A DNA stretch of 64,000 nucleotides from Sulfitobacter sp. CW3 (GCF_019392245.1 NZ_JAHXRL010000010.1:1-64000), one strand, 5' to 3'. Numbered from the stretch's first letter, positions 18,363 to 28,263 are shown. A program made the numbers and translations. Notes: generated by a model not told the origin, from the letters alone.

Positions 18363-20762
18363 TCAGAACTTCAGCCGTTTCAATCGCAATGCGTTCAGCA
18401 CCACCGACAAGGACGAAGCGCTCATCGCGAAGGCTGCGAAAATCGGGCCAATCAGTATGCCCAGGAACGGGTAGAGAAGGCCCGCCGCAATCGGCACACC
18501 GGCGGAGTTGTAGATCAGTGCAAAGAACAGGTTTTGGCGAATGTTTCGCATCGTCGCGTGGCTCAACTTGCGCGCTCGGACGATACCGTCGAGGTTGCCT
18601 TTGACCAGCGTGAAACCGGCGCTTTCGATCGCCACATCCGCACCTGTACCCATCGCAATGCCAACATCGGCTTGGGCAAGTGCAGGGGCGTCGTTCACGC
18701 CATCCCCGGCCATGGCCACCTTTTTGCCTGTCGCCTGCAATTCACGAATGATGCGGGCCTTGTCTTCGGGCAGCACATCGGCGCGGATTTCGTCGATGCC
18801 CAAACGGCTGGCAACAGCTTGCGCTGTACGCTCATTGTCGCCGGTCGCCATGATGATGCGAAATCCCAGCTCGTGCAGCGCTTTGAGCGCAGCTGGCGTG
18901 GTTTCCTTGATTGGATCGGCAACGCTGACCAGCCCAGCGATGGCACCATCCAGCACGATGAACATCACCGTCTCACCCTCATCGCGTCGCGCATTGGCGG
19001 TTTCGACCAGCGGTCCACTGTCCAGCCCAAAGTCTTTGATCAGAGCTGCATTGCCCAACGCAACGGATTTTCCATCGACGATGCCTTTCACGCCCTTGCC
19101 CGTCACCGCTTCGAAATCTTCCGCCTTGGCAAACTCGATGCCGCGTTCTTCGGCACCGCGCACGATGGCTTCGGCCAGCGGATGCTCTGATCCGCGCTCC
19201 AGCGAGGCGGCAAGGCGCAGGACTTCGGCTTCGTCGTGACCGTCTTCTGGCATAACCGCGACCAGCTTTGGCTTGCCTTCTGTCAAGGTGCCGGTTTTGT
19301 CGACGATCAGTGTGTCGACCTTCTCAAACCGTTCCAATGACTCCGCGTTCTTGATCAAAACGCCCATTTGCGCTCCGGTGCCGGTCGCGGTCATGATCGA
19401 CATGGGCGTGGCAAGACCAAGCGCGCAGGGACAAGCGATGATCAGGACGGCAACAGCCGACACAAGCCCGTAGGCCATGGCAGGGTCTGGTCCCCAGATC
19501 GACCAGATGATGAACGAACCAATAGCTATGGCGATGACCACAGGCACGAACATGCCCGCAACCTGATCAGCGTACTTCTGGATCGGCGCACGGCTGCGCT
19601 GCGCGTTCGCAACCATCTGCACAATCTGGCTGAGCATCGTGTCAGCCCCAATGCGGGTCGCCTCGATCACAAGACTTCCGGTGCCGTTAATCGTGGCCCC
19701 GGTGACAGGTTCACCCGCCACTTTTTCGACCGGCACAGGCTCGCCTGAAATCATGGATTCATCCACCGAAGAGCGGCCTTCCAAGACCACTCCGTCAACG
19801 GGAACTTTATCACCAGGACGCACACGAACGTGATCTCCCAATTGCACTTGATCCAGCTCGATTTCTTCTTCGGTGCCATCGGGACGGATCACCAGTGCGG
19901 TTTTGGCAGCCATGTCCAGCAATGCACGGATCGCTTTACCGGTCCCTTCACGAGCACGCAATTCCATCACTTGCCCCAGCAGGACCAGAGTGACGATGAC
20001 CGCTGCAGCCTCGAAATAGACACCTACGTTGCCGTTCTCATCCCGAAACCCATCGGGAAATATCTGCGGCGCAATCACCGCAACGATACTGAAAACATAG
20101 GCGGCACCCACACCCATCGAGATGAGGCTGAACATGTTCAGGTTCATTGTTCGGAAAGACTCCAGGCCCCGTACGAAGAACGGCCAGCCCGACCAAAGGA
20201 TCACCGGTGTTGCGAGCGCGAGCTCAAACCAGAGCGACGTGCGTTCTCCCAGTAACTCCATAAAATACGTAAAGCCGACGAATGGGCCCATCGCCAAAAC
20301 AAGTAGTGGCACCGTCAGAACGGCTCCGACCCAGAACCGATGCGTAAAGTCGACTAGCTCGGGGTTTGGGCCCTCGTCTTCAAGGCTGATTGTTTCTGGC
20401 TCCAACCCCATGCCGCAGATTGGGCAGGAACCAGGACCGGGGTGGCGCACTTGCGCGTGCATCGGGCAGGTATAGATCGTACCGCCAAAGTCCGCTGGCA
20501 CGGTGTCGTATTCGTGGCCCTTTTCAGCGACAGTCGCACTGGCGTGGTCGTGCCCGTGGTTGTGACCGGAATGGTCATGATCGTGACCTTCGCTTTCTGG
20601 TGTCAAAAACATCCCACATTTCGGGCAGGACCCTTCTTCGGTGCTGCGCACCTCGGGGTGCATCGAACAGGTGTAGACCGTGCCCGAGAATCCTTTGGGC
20701 ACGGTATCGAAGTCTTCACTATCATTTGTTGTTTTGCTAAATCCGTCTTTGGTGACATTCAT
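18363..20762 (-). CDS. copA: Copper-exporting P1B-type ATPase with two N-terminal Cys-His metal-binding motifs
   Basis: A 799-residue P-type ATPase that pumps Cu(I) out of the cytoplasm. In order: two short heavy-metal-binding motifs, YTCSMHPEV...CPKCGM (about residues 30-52) and YTCPMHAQV...CPICGM (about 97-117), separated by a His-rich linker (60-73); membrane helices; the CPC motif in [11 protein letters not shown] (C444, C446); the phosphorylated Asp in [11 protein letters not shown] (D488); and the [16 protein letters not shown] hinge. The N-terminal motifs replace the usual ferredoxin-like HMA domains. The gene follows fabI by 48 bases and may share its operon. Confidence 0.9.
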   Translation of the reverse strand: MNVTKDGFSKTTNDSEDFDTVPKGFSGTVYTCSMHPEVRSTEEGSCPKCGMFLTPESEGHDHDHSGHNHGHDHASATVAEKGHEYDTVPADFGGTIYTCPMHAQVRHPGPGSCPICGMGLEPETISLEDEGPNPELVDFTHRFWVGAVLTVPLLVLAMGPFVGFTYFMELLGERTSLWFELALATPVILWSGWPFFVRGLESFRTMNLNMFSLISMGVGAAYVFSIVAVIAPQIFPDGFRDENGNVGVYFEAAAVIVTLVLLGQVMELRAREGTGKAIRALLDMAAKTALVIRPDGTEEEIELDQVQLGDHVRVRPGDKVPVDGVVLEGRSSVDESMISGEPVPVEKVAGEPVTGATINGTGSLVIEATRIGADTMLSQIVQMVANAQRSRAPIQKYADQVAGMFVPVVIAIAIGSFIIWSIWGPDPAMAYGLVSAVAVLIIACPCALGLATPMSIMTATGTGAQMGVLIKNAESLERFEKVDTLIVDKTGTLTEGKPKLVAVMPEDGHDEAEVLRLAASLERGSEHPLAEAIVRGAEERGIEFAKAEDFEAVTGKGVKGIVDGKSVALGNAALIKDFGLDSGPLVETANARRDEGETVMFIVLDGAIAGLVSVADPIKETTPAALKALHELGFRIIMATGDNERTAQAVASRLGIDEIRADVLPEDKARIIRELQATGKKVAMAGDGVNDAPALAQADVGIAMGTGADVAIESAGFTLVKGNLDGIVRARKLSHATMRNIRQNLFFALIYNSAGVPIAAGLLYPFLGILIGPIFAAFAMSASSLSVVLNALRLKRLKF

Positions 20763-20810
20763 CTTGTGTTCCTTTCATGTCGGCCGAGCGCACAAAGTGC
20801 GGGGCGAAAT

Positions 20811-21617
20811 TCAGTGAAAAACCATGCCATCGACATGAAACCCGGCATCGACATGCAGGATTTCACCAGTGATGGCAGTTGTGTGGTCGCTGGCCAGCAA
20901 CAGAGCAGCGCGCCCCACCTCGTCAGCGGTGACAGTGCGGCGCAGTGGAGATTTGGTTTCAGTCTCGCGGATCAGTTCGTCGAAGTGTTCAATTCCAGAA
21001 GCCGCGCGCGTCTTGATCGCGCCCGCCGAGATCGCGTTGACACGGATGCCTTTCGGTCCGAGTTCATGGGCAAGATAGCGCACAGAAGTCTCAAGGGCTG
21101 CTTTGACCGGACCCATCAGGCTGTAGTGATCGACAACCCTTTCCGCGCCAATAAAGGTAAGTGTCGTCAGGCTGCCGCCCTGATGCATCAACGGTTCGGC
21201 CAGTTTTGCCATCCGGATGAACGAATGGCATGACACCTGCATCGCCTGTGCAAAGCCTTCGGCGGAACAATCCGTCAATCTCCCGTGCAGATCAGCCGCT
21301 GGTGCCCAAGCAATGGCATGCACCAGAAAATCGAGCTTGCCCCAAGTCTCGTTGATTTTGGCAAAGACCGTTTCCAACTCCCCTTCACGCGCCACATCGC
21401 AGGGCATTAAGAGAGGCGCGGAAATTGACTGTGCCAACGGTTCAACGAAAGGCCGCGCCTTGTCACTGAGATAGGTCAGCGCAAGATCAGCGCCTGCTGC
21501 ATGACAATTGCGTGCGGCGGCCCAGGCCAGACTATGTTCATTGGCAACACCAACAATCAGGCCTTTCTTGTCAGTCATGTCCAGCAACCGAACCGGATCA
21601 AGGGTAGGACTGTTCAT
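20811..21617 (-). CDS. fabI: FabI-like enoyl-ACP reductase paralogue
   Basis: A 268-residue short-chain dehydrogenase-fold protein of the FabI class, which reduces enoyl-ACP with NAD(P)H. It has the FabI-type nucleotide motif (GLIVGVANEHSLAWA), the catalytic Y165-x6-K172 (HYSLMGPVK) and the GPKGIRVNAISAGAIKT segment. The upstream Tyr of E. coli FabI (SYLGAER) is Phe here (TFIGAER, F155). The start overlaps the stop of the phosphate acyltransferase gene (ATGA). Its place in the ackA-pta cluster suggests a dedicated paralogue, perhaps for redox balance or acyl-chain metabolism at low oxygen. Confidence 0.85.
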   Translation of the reverse strand: MNSPTLDPVRLLDMTDKKGLIVGVANEHSLAWAAARNCHAAGADLALTYLSDKARPFVEPLAQSISAPLLMPCDVAREGELETVFAKINETWGKLDFLVHAIAWAPAADLHGRLTDCSAEGFAQAMQVSCHSFIRMAKLAEPLMHQGGSLTTLTFIGAERVVDHYSLMGPVKAALETSVRYLAHELGPKGIRVNAISAGAIKTRAASGIEHFDELIRETETKSPLRRTVTADEVGRAALLLASDHTTAITGEILHVDAGFHVDGMVFH

Positions 21618-22645
21618 TCTGCTACCTCCGCAAGAGCTAATGTCGATTGCGGCGCGCAGCAGGCATGCTCAGGTTGCGGTGCGGCGGCTAGGCTTGCTTC
21701 GGCCTTAGGGATCTCGGGATTCTGCGGTTTGCTGCGATCCAGCATCACCGCCGCCACGGCCAGTGAGGCCAGTCGTGCAACTGCGGGATCGGCGCGTGAT
21801 GTCAGAACAACCGGGGCCGACAGCCCCAGTGCCACTCCTGCGGCAACTGCGCCACCAAGATATTCCAATGCCTTTGCGAGGATATTCCCTGATACCAGAT
21901 CAGGCACCAGTAGGATATCCGCCACTCCGGCAACCTCTGACAGGATGCCTTTTTCTCGCGCGGCTCCAACCGAAACTGCGTTGTCAAAGGCCAGCGGGCC
22001 ATCCACGTGCGCGCCCGTAATCTGACCGCGCCGCGCCATCAGTGTCAGTGCAGCGGCGTCAAGTGTTGACGGGATCGCATCTGTGACGGTCTCGACAGCA
22101 GATAGAACGGCAACACGTGGTGCATGAACACCAAGCTTATGAAACAGATCAATCGCATTTTGACAAATCTCGCCCTTTGCGACCAGATCAGGTGTAATGT
22201 TGATGGCAGCGTCAGTGATACCGATCAATCGATCATGGCTGGGTACATCGAGCAGAAAAATATGGCTGCACCTGTGATAAGCCAAGCGCAGTCCGGTTTC
22301 ACTGTCCAATATGGCACGCATTAGAGCATCCGTGTGCAGATTGCCCTTCATCAGGACCTCAACCTCGCCCCGGCGCACCATCGTTACGGCAAGGGACGCG
22401 GCCTCGCTGTCGGTTGTGGCGGGGATGATCCAATCCGGATCGATCTGCCAATCAAGATCGCGGCCGAGGCTGAGGATTGCGTCTGGGTCACCTACAAGTC
22501 GCGGCGCGACTAGACCGAGCAACGTCGCATCACGCACTGTTTCCAGAACCACCAATTGCGCGGCACAGGCGACAGCGACGCGCACCGGTGGCAGATCGTG
22601 TGCGCGGTCAATCAGGGCTTGCAGCTTTTCAGGGGGCTGAATCAC
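21614..22645 (-). CDS. pta: Phosphate acetyl/butyryltransferase
   Basis: A 343-residue enzyme of the PTA/PTB family that exchanges phosphate and CoA on an acyl group, giving acetyl phosphate for acetate kinase. The GEVEVLMKGNLHTDALMRA block, SHIFLLDVPSHDRLIGITDAAINI and the C-terminal VSGNILAKALEYLGGAVAAG motif are typical. It lacks the long N-terminal domains of E. coli Pta. The last 45 residues form an unusual Ala/Pro-rich tail with a Cys pair (EHACCAPQ). GTG start with GGAGG eight bases upstream inside ackA. The operon partner is acetate kinase. Confidence 0.85.
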   Translation of the reverse strand: MIQPPEKLQALIDRAHDLPPVRVAVACAAQLVVLETVRDATLLGLVAPRLVGDPDAILSLGRDLDWQIDPDWIIPATTDSEAASLAVTMVRRGEVEVLMKGNLHTDALMRAILDSETGLRLAYHRCSHIFLLDVPSHDRLIGITDAAINITPDLVAKGEICQNAIDLFHKLGVHAPRVAVLSAVETVTDAIPSTLDAAALTLMARRGQITGAHVDGPLAFDNAVSVGAAREKGILSEVAGVADILLVPDLVSGNILAKALEYLGGAVAAGVALGLSAPVVLTSRADPAVARLASLAVAAVMLDRSKPQNPEIPKAEASLAAAPQPEHACCAPQSTLALAEVAE

Positions 22646-22648
22646 AGC

Positions 22649-23857
22649 TCATGCCTCCACTTCTGATGCTTGCGGCATCGGTTTAGCCAGAAATTTTACA
22701 GCCACATGACGCGCGATCATCTTTTCTTCATCTGTAGCGCGCGCCTCAACAATCACCCTGCTGTCTGGCTTTGATATCTTGGTCCAGCCAGACTTGTTGG
22801 CCACACTGTCGATGTTGACCCCCAGATAGCCGAGACCGACGCAAATCCTGCTGCGGATCTCATCGGAATTCTCGCCAATCCCGCCAGTGAAAACAACGCG
22901 GTCCAGCCCGCCTAAAGCACCGGTCAGACGCGCCAGATGTAGCCTCGCCTGATAGCAGAAATATGCGACGGTTTCTGCAGCAGCTTCTTTGGGACTGTCC
23001 AAGAGATCTTCCATGTTCCGGCTGAGGCCCGACATTCCCAGCAGCCCGCTTTGTTCATAGAGCAGGGTGGCCATTTCATCAGATGACATGCCTTTTTCCT
23101 GCATCAGGAACAGCAAAATTCCGGGGTCAACATCACCGGTACGCGTCCCCATCGGAAGACCCGCAATTGTTGAAAATCCCATACTTGTCTCAACCGGGTT
23201 GCCGTTGCGGATGGCAGCCATCGAAGCGCCATTCCCCAGATGCGCAACGATGATCCGTTCGGCATCCACATCGACGCCATCATCGCGCAACGCTTCCATG
23301 ATGTATTCGTAAGACAAGCCATGAAATCCGTACCGACGGATGCCATCCTTGGCGTAGGCTCGGGGCAGGGCGGTCATCCGCGCCAGACTGGGCAAATCAT
23401 GGTGAAACGACGTATCGAAACAGGCCACTTGCGGTACTTCGGGCCGTGTTGCCAACACCGCGTCGATCCCTGCAAGATTGGGCGGCATATGCAATGGTGC
23501 AAGATGAGCGAGCCGGCGCAGCCTTGCCAACAGGGCCGGCGTGACGTCCTTGGGGCAGTCACATTCAGGCCCTCCATGAACCACCCGGTGGCCGACAGCA
23601 ACGAGGTCGAGCGATCCCGGCAGGCTTGCGATGGCCATGAGCAGGCGAGTGAGTGCCGCCTCGTGACTGTCGAGCCTTCCAGATTCGTCAACGACAACGG
23701 TGCTACGGGCATCGCTCAGCTGAAAATGCCCGCCGGTAAGTCCGATGCGGTCAATCTCCCCTGACCACAGCCGCTTTGGCTGAAGCGATGCAGTAAAAAG
23801 CGCAAACTTGAGCGAGGAAGACCCAGAGTTGAGTGTAAGGATAACCCGTTCAGGCAT
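22649..23857 (-). CDS. ackA: Acetate kinase
   Basis: A 402-residue enzyme of the acetokinase family that makes ATP and acetate from acetyl phosphate. The signature LTLNSGSSSLKFALF is at the N-terminus; HRVVHGGPE, FDTSFHHDLP, RRYGFHGLSYEYI, VAHLGNGASMAAIRNG and FTGGIGENS follow in order. I chose the ATG at 23857, which has GAGGAA upstream and gives the standard start; earlier in-frame codons would read through the overlapping small gene. It overlaps the His-rich microprotein gene by eight bases. Confidence 0.93.
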   Translation of the reverse strand: MPERVILTLNSGSSSLKFALFTASLQPKRLWSGEIDRIGLTGGHFQLSDARSTVVVDESGRLDSHEAALTRLLMAIASLPGSLDLVAVGHRVVHGGPECDCPKDVTPALLARLRRLAHLAPLHMPPNLAGIDAVLATRPEVPQVACFDTSFHHDLPSLARMTALPRAYAKDGIRRYGFHGLSYEYIMEALRDDGVDVDAERIIVAHLGNGASMAAIRNGNPVETSMGFSTIAGLPMGTRTGDVDPGILLFLMQEKGMSSDEMATLLYEQSGLLGMSGLSRNMEDLLDSPKEAAAETVAYFCYQARLHLARLTGALGGLDRVVFTGGIGENSDEIRSRICVGLGYLGVNIDSVANKSGWTKISKPDSRVIVEARATDEEKMIARHVAVKFLAKPMPQASEVEA

Positions 23858-24026
23858 CGGTAGCTTCCTCGGATTGATCTTTGTCCTTTTTGCCCTGCTT
23901 GTCTGAATGGTCGTGAGAGCCATGATCGTGGCCCCCTTTGCCGCCATGGCGATGTCCGAACAGGTGCATGCCGATCATGCCCACCCCGAACAGCAGGATC
24001 AGCCAGTTTTCAATTATCCATTGCAT
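23850..24026 (-). CDS. His-rich single-helix microprotein (58 aa)
   Basis: A 58-residue protein with one N-terminal membrane helix (MQWIIENWLILLFGVGMIGM) and a charged tail rich in His, Gly, Lys and Asp (HRHGGKGGHDHGSHDHSDK). An AAAGGA ribosome site precedes the ATG at 24026, and its stop overlaps the ackA start, so it is translated in the operon. It recalls the DUF2933 protein further down the block in having membrane helix plus His-rich tail. A role in binding copper or other metals at the membrane is inference. Confidence 0.65.
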   Translation of the reverse strand: MQWIIENWLILLFGVGMIGMHLFGHRHGGKGGHDHGSHDHSDKQGKKDKDQSEEATDA

Positions 24027-24044
24027 TTCGTTATCCTTTTCAGT

Positions 24045-25799
24045 TCAGACCGGCATGCGCGGGTTGCTGTCGGCATCCATCTTCTCATTTCCGTAAAGCG
24101 TCCTGAACGTGCGTTCGTATGTCGCATCGCGTGCGATACGAGCCCGTTCAATTGCGTCTCCAACTGCAGAGATCGCAGTTCTCTCGTGCTGGATCATTGA
24201 ATCGTCAGGTTCCAACGGCACCCTTGTTTTGGCAATGTTGCTCGCTGTCTGCCGGACAAGCCGCATCCATGGATTATAACGTTCAGAGAACATCAGACGG
24301 CTGGTGCGCATGGGATGCATCAATCTCAGCATCTCGGCGCTGGCTGGCGTTGTCATCAAACGTACCCAGGGACTGACAAAGGTGCTGTAGAAGGCCTCGT
24401 TAATTTTGGACACGCGCTCCACCTTTTCGAAGGCCTGTTCGGGCACCTTATGTTCCAGATCGCTTACCTCGCGGGCCTCGAACCTGACTTTGTATTCGGG
24501 GGAGTGGCAATCGGGGTCACCTGATGGATTTTCGATCTTCATCTCGTACAGACCGGGTTTCAGCTTTTCGATCTTGTCCAGACTTTCCAAAATCGCGCGG
24601 TGCTCAAGCCTTGCCACCGAGGCTGATACGAAGATGCCCAAATGCCCAACATGTGTGTTGGTCAGGTAAACAATCCGCTGGCCAGCCGCCTTGAGATCCG
24701 CTGTGTCTTTGTAGACTTCTGGAATCCAACCAAGAGCCTGTGCAGGCGGCGTGATATTGTCGCCGTAGGACGCAAAGACGATCATCGGGCTTTTGATCTT
24801 GCGCAAGTCGGCGACGCAGTGATCGCCAATCGGCATTTCGCCATTTTCGAGTTGGTTGCCGATGAACAGATTCTGGGTAATTGACAGAATTTCAGAGCGG
24901 CTGAGGATGTAAAAACCGTTCCACCAGCGTTCAAAGTCGAGAAAACGGTCGCGTTCTGTGTCCACATTGGTCAGCAGGTTGGCGTATTTTTCCCAGATCG
25001 CCTTTTCCGGCTTCAGGCTCTCGAAATTCTGCGCCAACCATGCGCCGTCGAACCTCCCATCGCCCAGATCAGCAGTCAGATGGGCCAGCCACGCGCCACC
25101 AAGCAGTCCGCCGGTGACACGCATCGGGTTCACGCCTTCCTCGCCCGCCCAATAAGACAGGGGCGATCCGTTCAGAACCACCGGCCCCACAAGGCCTTCG
25201 CAATGTGCGGCCAACAGCGTAACGGCCCAACCAGCCTGACAATTTCCATAAAGGACGGGGGCGGCACCATCGTGGCGCGCCGAGACATCTTCGACAAAGC
25301 GGCGCAGGGCGAACAGAACATCCTCGAGAGTCTGTTCCGGGACTGGTTCAGGAAAGAAGACAACGAAATATACTGGGTGGCCCTCGGACATCGCCATGCC
25401 GACTTCGCTCTCGCGCTTGAACCCACCAATGCCGGGACCGTGGCCCGCACGTGGGTCCACCACGATGACTGGTGGTTTTGCGATATCCACGCAATCATCC
25501 CAGCAATTGCCATCCACTTCGGTGATCCTGAGCAGCGCATAGTTGGCCGGACGGCCAAACTGCCGCGCGTCCAGCAACGTCTCATATTTGAAATCCAGCA
25601 GTGGTGGCATCCCGGCCTGCTCATGGGCGATCATGTTGTCGGCGCGTTCGCGAAGCGTATCCAGGAACAACACTGAACGTTCCCAGAGATCACGGCTATA
25701 TGCAGCTGGGTCGGGCAGGGATGATGATGAGCCAGATGATGAAGTCGCCGTATCTGAATTGGCAGGGAGGAGAGGTTTAATCGAAGTTAGGGTGTTCAT
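24045..25799 (-). CDS. DUF3141 protein, PhaC-like alpha/beta hydrolase
   Basis: A 584-residue protein of the DUF3141 family. The N-terminal two thirds are an alpha/beta-hydrolase related to polyhydroxyalkanoate synthase: GNCQAGW with Cys187 in the nucleophile elbow, SYGDNITPP with D347 and NTHVGHLG with H386 make a plausible Cys-Asp-His triad. The C-terminal third is basic and helical. The ATG at 25799 has GGAGGG upstream and overlaps the stop of the previous small gene. The family is typically found with ackA, pta and fabI, as here; the reaction is unknown, but acyl-CoA or acyl transfer chemistry is likely. Confidence 0.8.
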   Translation of the reverse strand: MNTLTSIKPLLPANSDTATSSSGSSSSLPDPAAYSRDLWERSVLFLDTLRERADNMIAHEQAGMPPLLDFKYETLLDARQFGRPANYALLRITEVDGNCWDDCVDIAKPPVIVVDPRAGHGPGIGGFKRESEVGMAMSEGHPVYFVVFFPEPVPEQTLEDVLFALRRFVEDVSARHDGAAPVLYGNCQAGWAVTLLAAHCEGLVGPVVLNGSPLSYWAGEEGVNPMRVTGGLLGGAWLAHLTADLGDGRFDGAWLAQNFESLKPEKAIWEKYANLLTNVDTERDRFLDFERWWNGFYILSRSEILSITQNLFIGNQLENGEMPIGDHCVADLRKIKSPMIVFASYGDNITPPAQALGWIPEVYKDTADLKAAGQRIVYLTNTHVGHLGIFVSASVARLEHRAILESLDKIEKLKPGLYEMKIENPSGDPDCHSPEYKVRFEAREVSDLEHKVPEQAFEKVERVSKINEAFYSTFVSPWVRLMTTPASAEMLRLMHPMRTSRLMFSERYNPWMRLVRQTASNIAKTRVPLEPDDSMIQHERTAISAVGDAIERARIARDATYERTFRTLYGNEKMDADSNPRMPV

Positions 25800-26065
25800 G
25801 CTGACGCCCTCCGCGAAAAGAAGTTCCACGCGGGCACAAAGATCATAGCAATATACCAGCCGTAGGCATAGCTTTCGACCAGACCCAATAGGGCGCTCTG
25901 CCAACTGATCCAGCTCACACCCGGCAGCAGCGGCAACCACACCTGATACATCGTGGCCCCGGCGAAGATCAGACCGAACACGACGCACAGGGCAAAACTG
26001 AGCGCCAGCAAAATTCCGACTGACATTCCAACATTATAGATGCTTATAGGGTTTGAATCTGACAT
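25796..26065 (-). CDS. Small membrane protein, DUF5676-like
   Basis: An 89-residue protein with two membrane helices (about residues 9-33 and 55-80) separated by a loop ending PGVSWISWQSALLGLVESY. The pattern resembles short bacterial membrane proteins called DUF5676, but I am not sure of the name. The ATG at 26065 has GAGGAG nine bases upstream; a GTG three codons earlier lies inside that site. It is the first gene of the DUF3141-ackA-pta-fabI operon and overlaps the DUF3141 gene by four bases. Confidence 0.6.
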   Translation of the reverse strand: MSDSNPISIYNVGMSVGILLALSFALCVVFGLIFAGATMYQVWLPLLPGVSWISWQSALLGLVESYAYGWYIAMIFVPAWNFFSRRASA

Positions 26066-26246
26066 ATGGGTCACTCCTCAAAATGTGAAGTTGCGAAAAA
26101 AATGGAGTTGTCCCATGTTTTCGCGGGTTCACTACTAAGACGCTCTCGGTGAGAGACCGTTACATGCTGGGACAAGAAATCCTGCGCGAAGACCAATCAT
26201 CGCCGCAAAAAGCGTCAACTTCGCGTGGTAGAGGTCTAGCTGACAA

Positions 26247-27437
26247 TCAGATGGCGTCCCTTTGGCGTCGTGATATGCGCTCTTCGTGTTTGCCTTGCGC
26301 AAACCGCAAGACAGCAAGTCCGACCACGGCAGACAGGGTTGAGCCAATCAGTATCGCCAGACGCGCGCTAGCGGCCAAAGCAGCCACGTCAAACGCAAGT
26401 GCCGTGACAAAGAGGCCCATGGTAAAGCCCACGCCTGCAAGAAGTCCGGCACCGTAGATGTGTCGGAACCCGACACCCGGCGGCAGCACACCGATGCGCA
26501 GTTTCACAGCACACCATGTCGCGCCCAGTACGCCAATCTGCTTGCCCAGAAACAGTCCAAAGAAAACGCCCAAAGACACGCCGCCCGTTACATTTTGCAA
26601 AGTCTCGATTTCGATTGTGACACCGGCATTGAAGAACCCAAAGATCGGAACGATCAGCAGGCTTGCCCAAGGGTGCAAAAGTTGCTGGATTCTGAGCAGC
26701 GGCGGATTGCTGTCATCATGTTTGGCCTCATTGGGGACGACGGCTGCGATCAGGACGCCTGCAAGTGCTGCTTCGATCCCTGATTGGAATAATGCCAACC
26801 AAAGTATTGCGCCGAGCATAGCCAGCGGCAGCGGCTTTGCCTGTCCAACGCGGTTCAGGCCGACCATGGCCGCAAAGGTCAGAGCGGCCAGCATCAATGG
26901 CAAGGTATGAACTTCCTCGCCGTAAAAGAACGCGATGATTGCAACCGCCCCGAGGTCATCAAAAATTGCCAAGGCCATCAGAAATACTTTTAGGCCAACG
27001 GGGACGCGATTTCCCAGCAAGGAGAGTAGCGCAAGGGCAAGTGCTATATCGGTTGCCATGGGGATCGCCCAGCCACGCACCGCGTCGCCCTCGAACGCCG
27101 CAAACGCGATATAGATGAGGGCAGGGACAATCATGCCGCCTAACGCTGCAATTGCGGGCAACGCCGCCTTACGCAAAGTCGACAGGTGGCCTGCCACCAA
27201 CTCTTGCTTGATTTCGACTCCGACAAGCACAAAGAAAAAAGTCATCAGACCCTGATTGATCCAAACAATCAGCGGCGCGTCTATCTGGTAAGGGACCAAG
27301 CCAATCCGGATTGGCGCATGGTGAACCTTTGCATAGATTTCTGCCAGCGGAGAGTTGGCCGCAATCAATGCAAGAACAATGGCGCTGAGGATCAAAACGC
27401 CGGAAATTCTGTTGAGCGTCAGAGGTTCAATAGCCAA
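26247..27437 (-). CDS. nhaA: Na+/H+ antiporter NhaA
   Basis: A 396-residue antiporter with about 12 helices that exports Na+ in exchange for H+. Key NhaA motifs are GVEIKQELVAGHLSTLRKAA, GWAIPMATDIALALALLSLLG, the paired aspartates in MALAIFDDLGAVAIIAFFYG and FFNAGVTI. The length is normal. It is transcribed in the same direction as the operon that follows but 180 bases separate them. The start region MAIEPLTLNRISG is consistent with the family. Confidence 0.92.
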   Translation of the reverse strand: MAIEPLTLNRISGVLILSAIVLALIAANSPLAEIYAKVHHAPIRIGLVPYQIDAPLIVWINQGLMTFFFVLVGVEIKQELVAGHLSTLRKAALPAIAALGGMIVPALIYIAFAAFEGDAVRGWAIPMATDIALALALLSLLGNRVPVGLKVFLMALAIFDDLGAVAIIAFFYGEEVHTLPLMLAALTFAAMVGLNRVGQAKPLPLAMLGAILWLALFQSGIEAALAGVLIAAVVPNEAKHDDSNPPLLRIQQLLHPWASLLIVPIFGFFNAGVTIEIETLQNVTGGVSLGVFFGLFLGKQIGVLGATWCAVKLRIGVLPPGVGFRHIYGAGLLAGVGFTMGLFVTALAFDVAALAASARLAILIGSTLSAVVGLAVLRFAQGKHEERISRRQRDAI

Positions 27438-27540
27438 TTTGGGTCCAGTTCATCCAGCGAGCCTGAAATCATGCTGACAAGCGGAATTGAGCGACATGAA
27501 CAATGTTTGGTCTGCGCAGCTATTTTCGAAAGCCAAAGAG

Positions 27541-27666
27541 CTAGGTATCATCCTGTACGGTTTGAATGACGCAGACCAACTCAGGGTTAGCGATCATCGA
27601 AGCTTGCATCAAAAAAACACGACACATCAGCGTCAAGAAAAGCCCGATTCCTATAATAAACAACAT
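27541..27666 (-). CDS. Possible 41-aa membrane microprotein
   Basis: A 41-codon frame with a strong AAAGGAAC ribosome site and one hydrophobic N-terminal helix (MLFIIGIGLFLTLMCRVFLM), then a polar tail. It lies between nhaA and the sigma region-4-like gene. The hydrophobic start and good ribosome site favour a real gene, but the size gives little statistical support and I know no family. Confidence 0.35.
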   Translation of the reverse strand: MLFIIGIGLFLTLMCRVFLMQASMIANPELVCVIQTVQDDT

Positions 27667-27890
27667 AACATGTTCCTTTCATTTCTCATTCAGCGCTGTG
27701 GCCAAGCCACAAGGCGGCGTCACTTGCTCACCTAAACAATAGGACGTCCAAGCCCGCTTTTCGTTACAGATGCTGCCCACCCTCATGATCCGAAAGATGT
27801 AATTTTCCCAATTCATCCACGAATTCCGTAACGCTGAGGTCTGCCAACCGTCTTTCATCAAAAGGTTCGCAGCAATGAGGAGCGCTAAGG

Positions 27891-28211
27891 ATGAGGCCAT
27901 GCCGTTTGGATCGCGCGGAGCAAGACCAACGAAAAGCACGAACGTGCAATTGTGGCTTGGCAGAGTCTGAAGATCTGGAAGATGCTGACCTAATTCGATT
28001 ATTCCAAGACCTAGCACTGACTCTTTTGGATCTGATGGACCCCGATGATGCCGATATTCTTGCGCGATTTGAACTGCGTGGCGAAACCGTTTCTGAGGTT
28101 GCGATCCAATTAAGATGTTCCAAAGCTCAAGCGAGCTGCCGACTCTCGCACGCGCAAAGCCAACTTTACCAATTGGTCGTTTTGACTCTCTCGCAGGCAA
28201 AATTCGAATGA
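27891..28211 (+). CDS. Stand-alone sigma region 4-like protein (106 aa)
   Basis: A 106-residue protein whose residues about 38-98 resemble region 4 of an ECF sigma factor: a leading helix (FQDLALTLLDLMDPDDADIL), then RFELRGETVSEVAIQLRCS and KAQASCRLSHAQSQLYQLV, a helix-turn-helix with the R-L-x-x-A-x-x-x-L end. No region 2, which opens the promoter, is encoded. A short Cys pair (CNCG, near residue 20) precedes the fold. GAGGAG lies eight bases before the ATG. It could be a remnant of a sigma gene, or a small DNA- or RNA-polymerase-binding regulator; a second protein of this type lies at 36163-36471. Confidence 0.6.
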   Translation: MRPCRLDRAEQDQRKARTCNCGLAESEDLEDADLIRLFQDLALTLLDLMDPDDADILARFELRGETVSEVAIQLRCSKAQASCRLSHAQSQLYQLVVLTLSQAKFE

Positions 28212-28263
28212 AGTCTACTGTTTGGTTGCCTTCGTTCACAAGGGCTGAAAGTGTTCAGTTTAC

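Noticed and set aside
27679..28239. 186-codon open frame on the minus strand over the sigma region-4-like gene
   Set aside because: Composition is not protein-like (frequent Arg/Pro/His, no domain) and it has no ribosome site; the plus-strand frame shows clear sigma-type motifs and a good ribosome site.
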